Part shown: one piece after another, positions 63,848 to 64,000 of the stretch
Layout: each line of letters starts with the position of its first letter
How positions within the stretch are numbered: the first letter of the stretch is position 1
From: Roseovarius sp. TE539
GTDB taxonomy: Bacteria > Pseudomonadota > Alphaproteobacteria > Rhodobacterales > Rhodobacteraceae
DNA: 64,000 nucleotides
Assembly: GCF_003298505.1 (NCBI RefSeq)
Contig: NZ_QNGB01000010.1
Coordinates: 1-64,000 of the forward strand
Reading direction: 5' to 3'
The notes under the pieces: model-generated
What the model saw: only the letters and a program-made list of their open reading frames with translations
The model's database searches: none
What the model was told of the DNA's origin: nothing
Made by a program: the position numbers and the translations under genes

Positions 63848-64000
63848 TCAGGCTGCGGCAAACCCCTTGTCCAGTGCCGAGAGAACCCTGTTGACGTCTT
63901 CCTCCGAGATCGTGAGAGGCGGTGACATGAGGATGTTGTGCGCACCAAGCCGGACCATGGCGCCAGCTTCGTAGGTGGCGTGATGGATGCGTGCCATTGT
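63848..64000 (-). CDS. Class III aminotransferase, C-terminal end (cut by window edge)
   Basis: The frame on the - strand reads TMARIHHATYEAGAMVRLGA, continues with HNILMSPPLTISEEDVNRVL and SALDKGFAAA, then stops (TGA, complement at 63848-63850). The AMVR-GxxNIxLSPPLxIxxxDV pattern is the carboxyl end of omega-amino acid-pyruvate or aspartate-type class III aminotransferases. The start and active-site Lys lie outside the window, so subfamily and substrate cannot be decided. Confidence 0.86.
   Translation of the reverse strand, partial: TMARIHHATYEAGAMVRLGAHNILMSPPLTISEEDVNRVLSALDKGFAAA

Overview
The window is high-GC, gene-dense chromosomal DNA from an alphaproteobacterium, most likely a marine or halotolerant member of the Rhodobacterales (Roseobacter group). 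This assignment rests on gene content and order: ectABC-ask with a divergent MarR regulator, rpsO-pnp, lspA followed by a DUF3035 lipoprotein and an M16 peptidase pair, an ALDH16-type double aldehyde dehydrogenase beside deoC, and a pyrrolysine-free MttB homologue. It is inferred from protein recognition, not from a database search. No rRNA, tRNA or CRISPR array was seen.

Layout. 1-923: the C-terminal end of an IS5-type transposase, then yaaA. 933-3200: a hybrid sensor kinase. 3344-11397: an envelope cluster on the + strand (giant alpha-2-macroglobulin, putative glycolipid-binding protein, PBP1C). 11457-15905: thiolase, PPP phosphatase and rpe on the - strand, then an APH-like kinase and a hotdog thioesterase on the + strand. 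15910-21923: a tightly overlapping catabolic operon on the - strand (GntR, DapA-like lyase, aldehyde dehydrogenase, MttB-like methyltransferase, FAD oxidoreductase) whose substrate is unknown. 22047-28009: an osmoadaptation locus, with ectA-ectB-ectC-ask on the - strand and the MarR regulator ectR plus trkH on the + strand, diverging from a readable promoter/operator. 28055-35582: aroC and a dipeptide/oligopeptide ABC transporter whose binding protein is convergent to the other subunits. 35810-37523: alanine dehydrogenase divergent from an Lrp/AsnC regulator.

37583-44727: an RNA and ribosome-maturation block on the - strand (rbfA, phosphodiester glycosidase, truB, DUF1643, DUF5665, an RTX-repeat protein, rpsO, pnp). 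44815-54872: a + strand run of housekeeping genes (dapB, a small periplasmic protein, rsmB, heparinase-like, purH, lspA, lipoprotein, two M16 peptidases), with an SDHAF4-like gene on the opposite strand. 54886-59741: deoC, a small winged-helix-like gene, ALDH16, a truncated DgoK-like protein and a DUF442 protein, all on the - strand. 59876-64000: a 5-oxoprolinase/hydantoinase, a small coiled-coil protein and the 3' end of a class III aminotransferase.

The clearest functional module is osmotic stress. Ectoine synthesis is supplied by its own aspartate kinase, with a MarR repressor site overlapping the ectA promoter and a TrkH potassium channel subunit next to the regulator. The most open-ended module is the MttB/PuuB-like/PuuC-like/DapA-like operon. 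It looks like a complete inducible route for an N-methylated or amine compound, but no corrinoid protein is encoded in the window.
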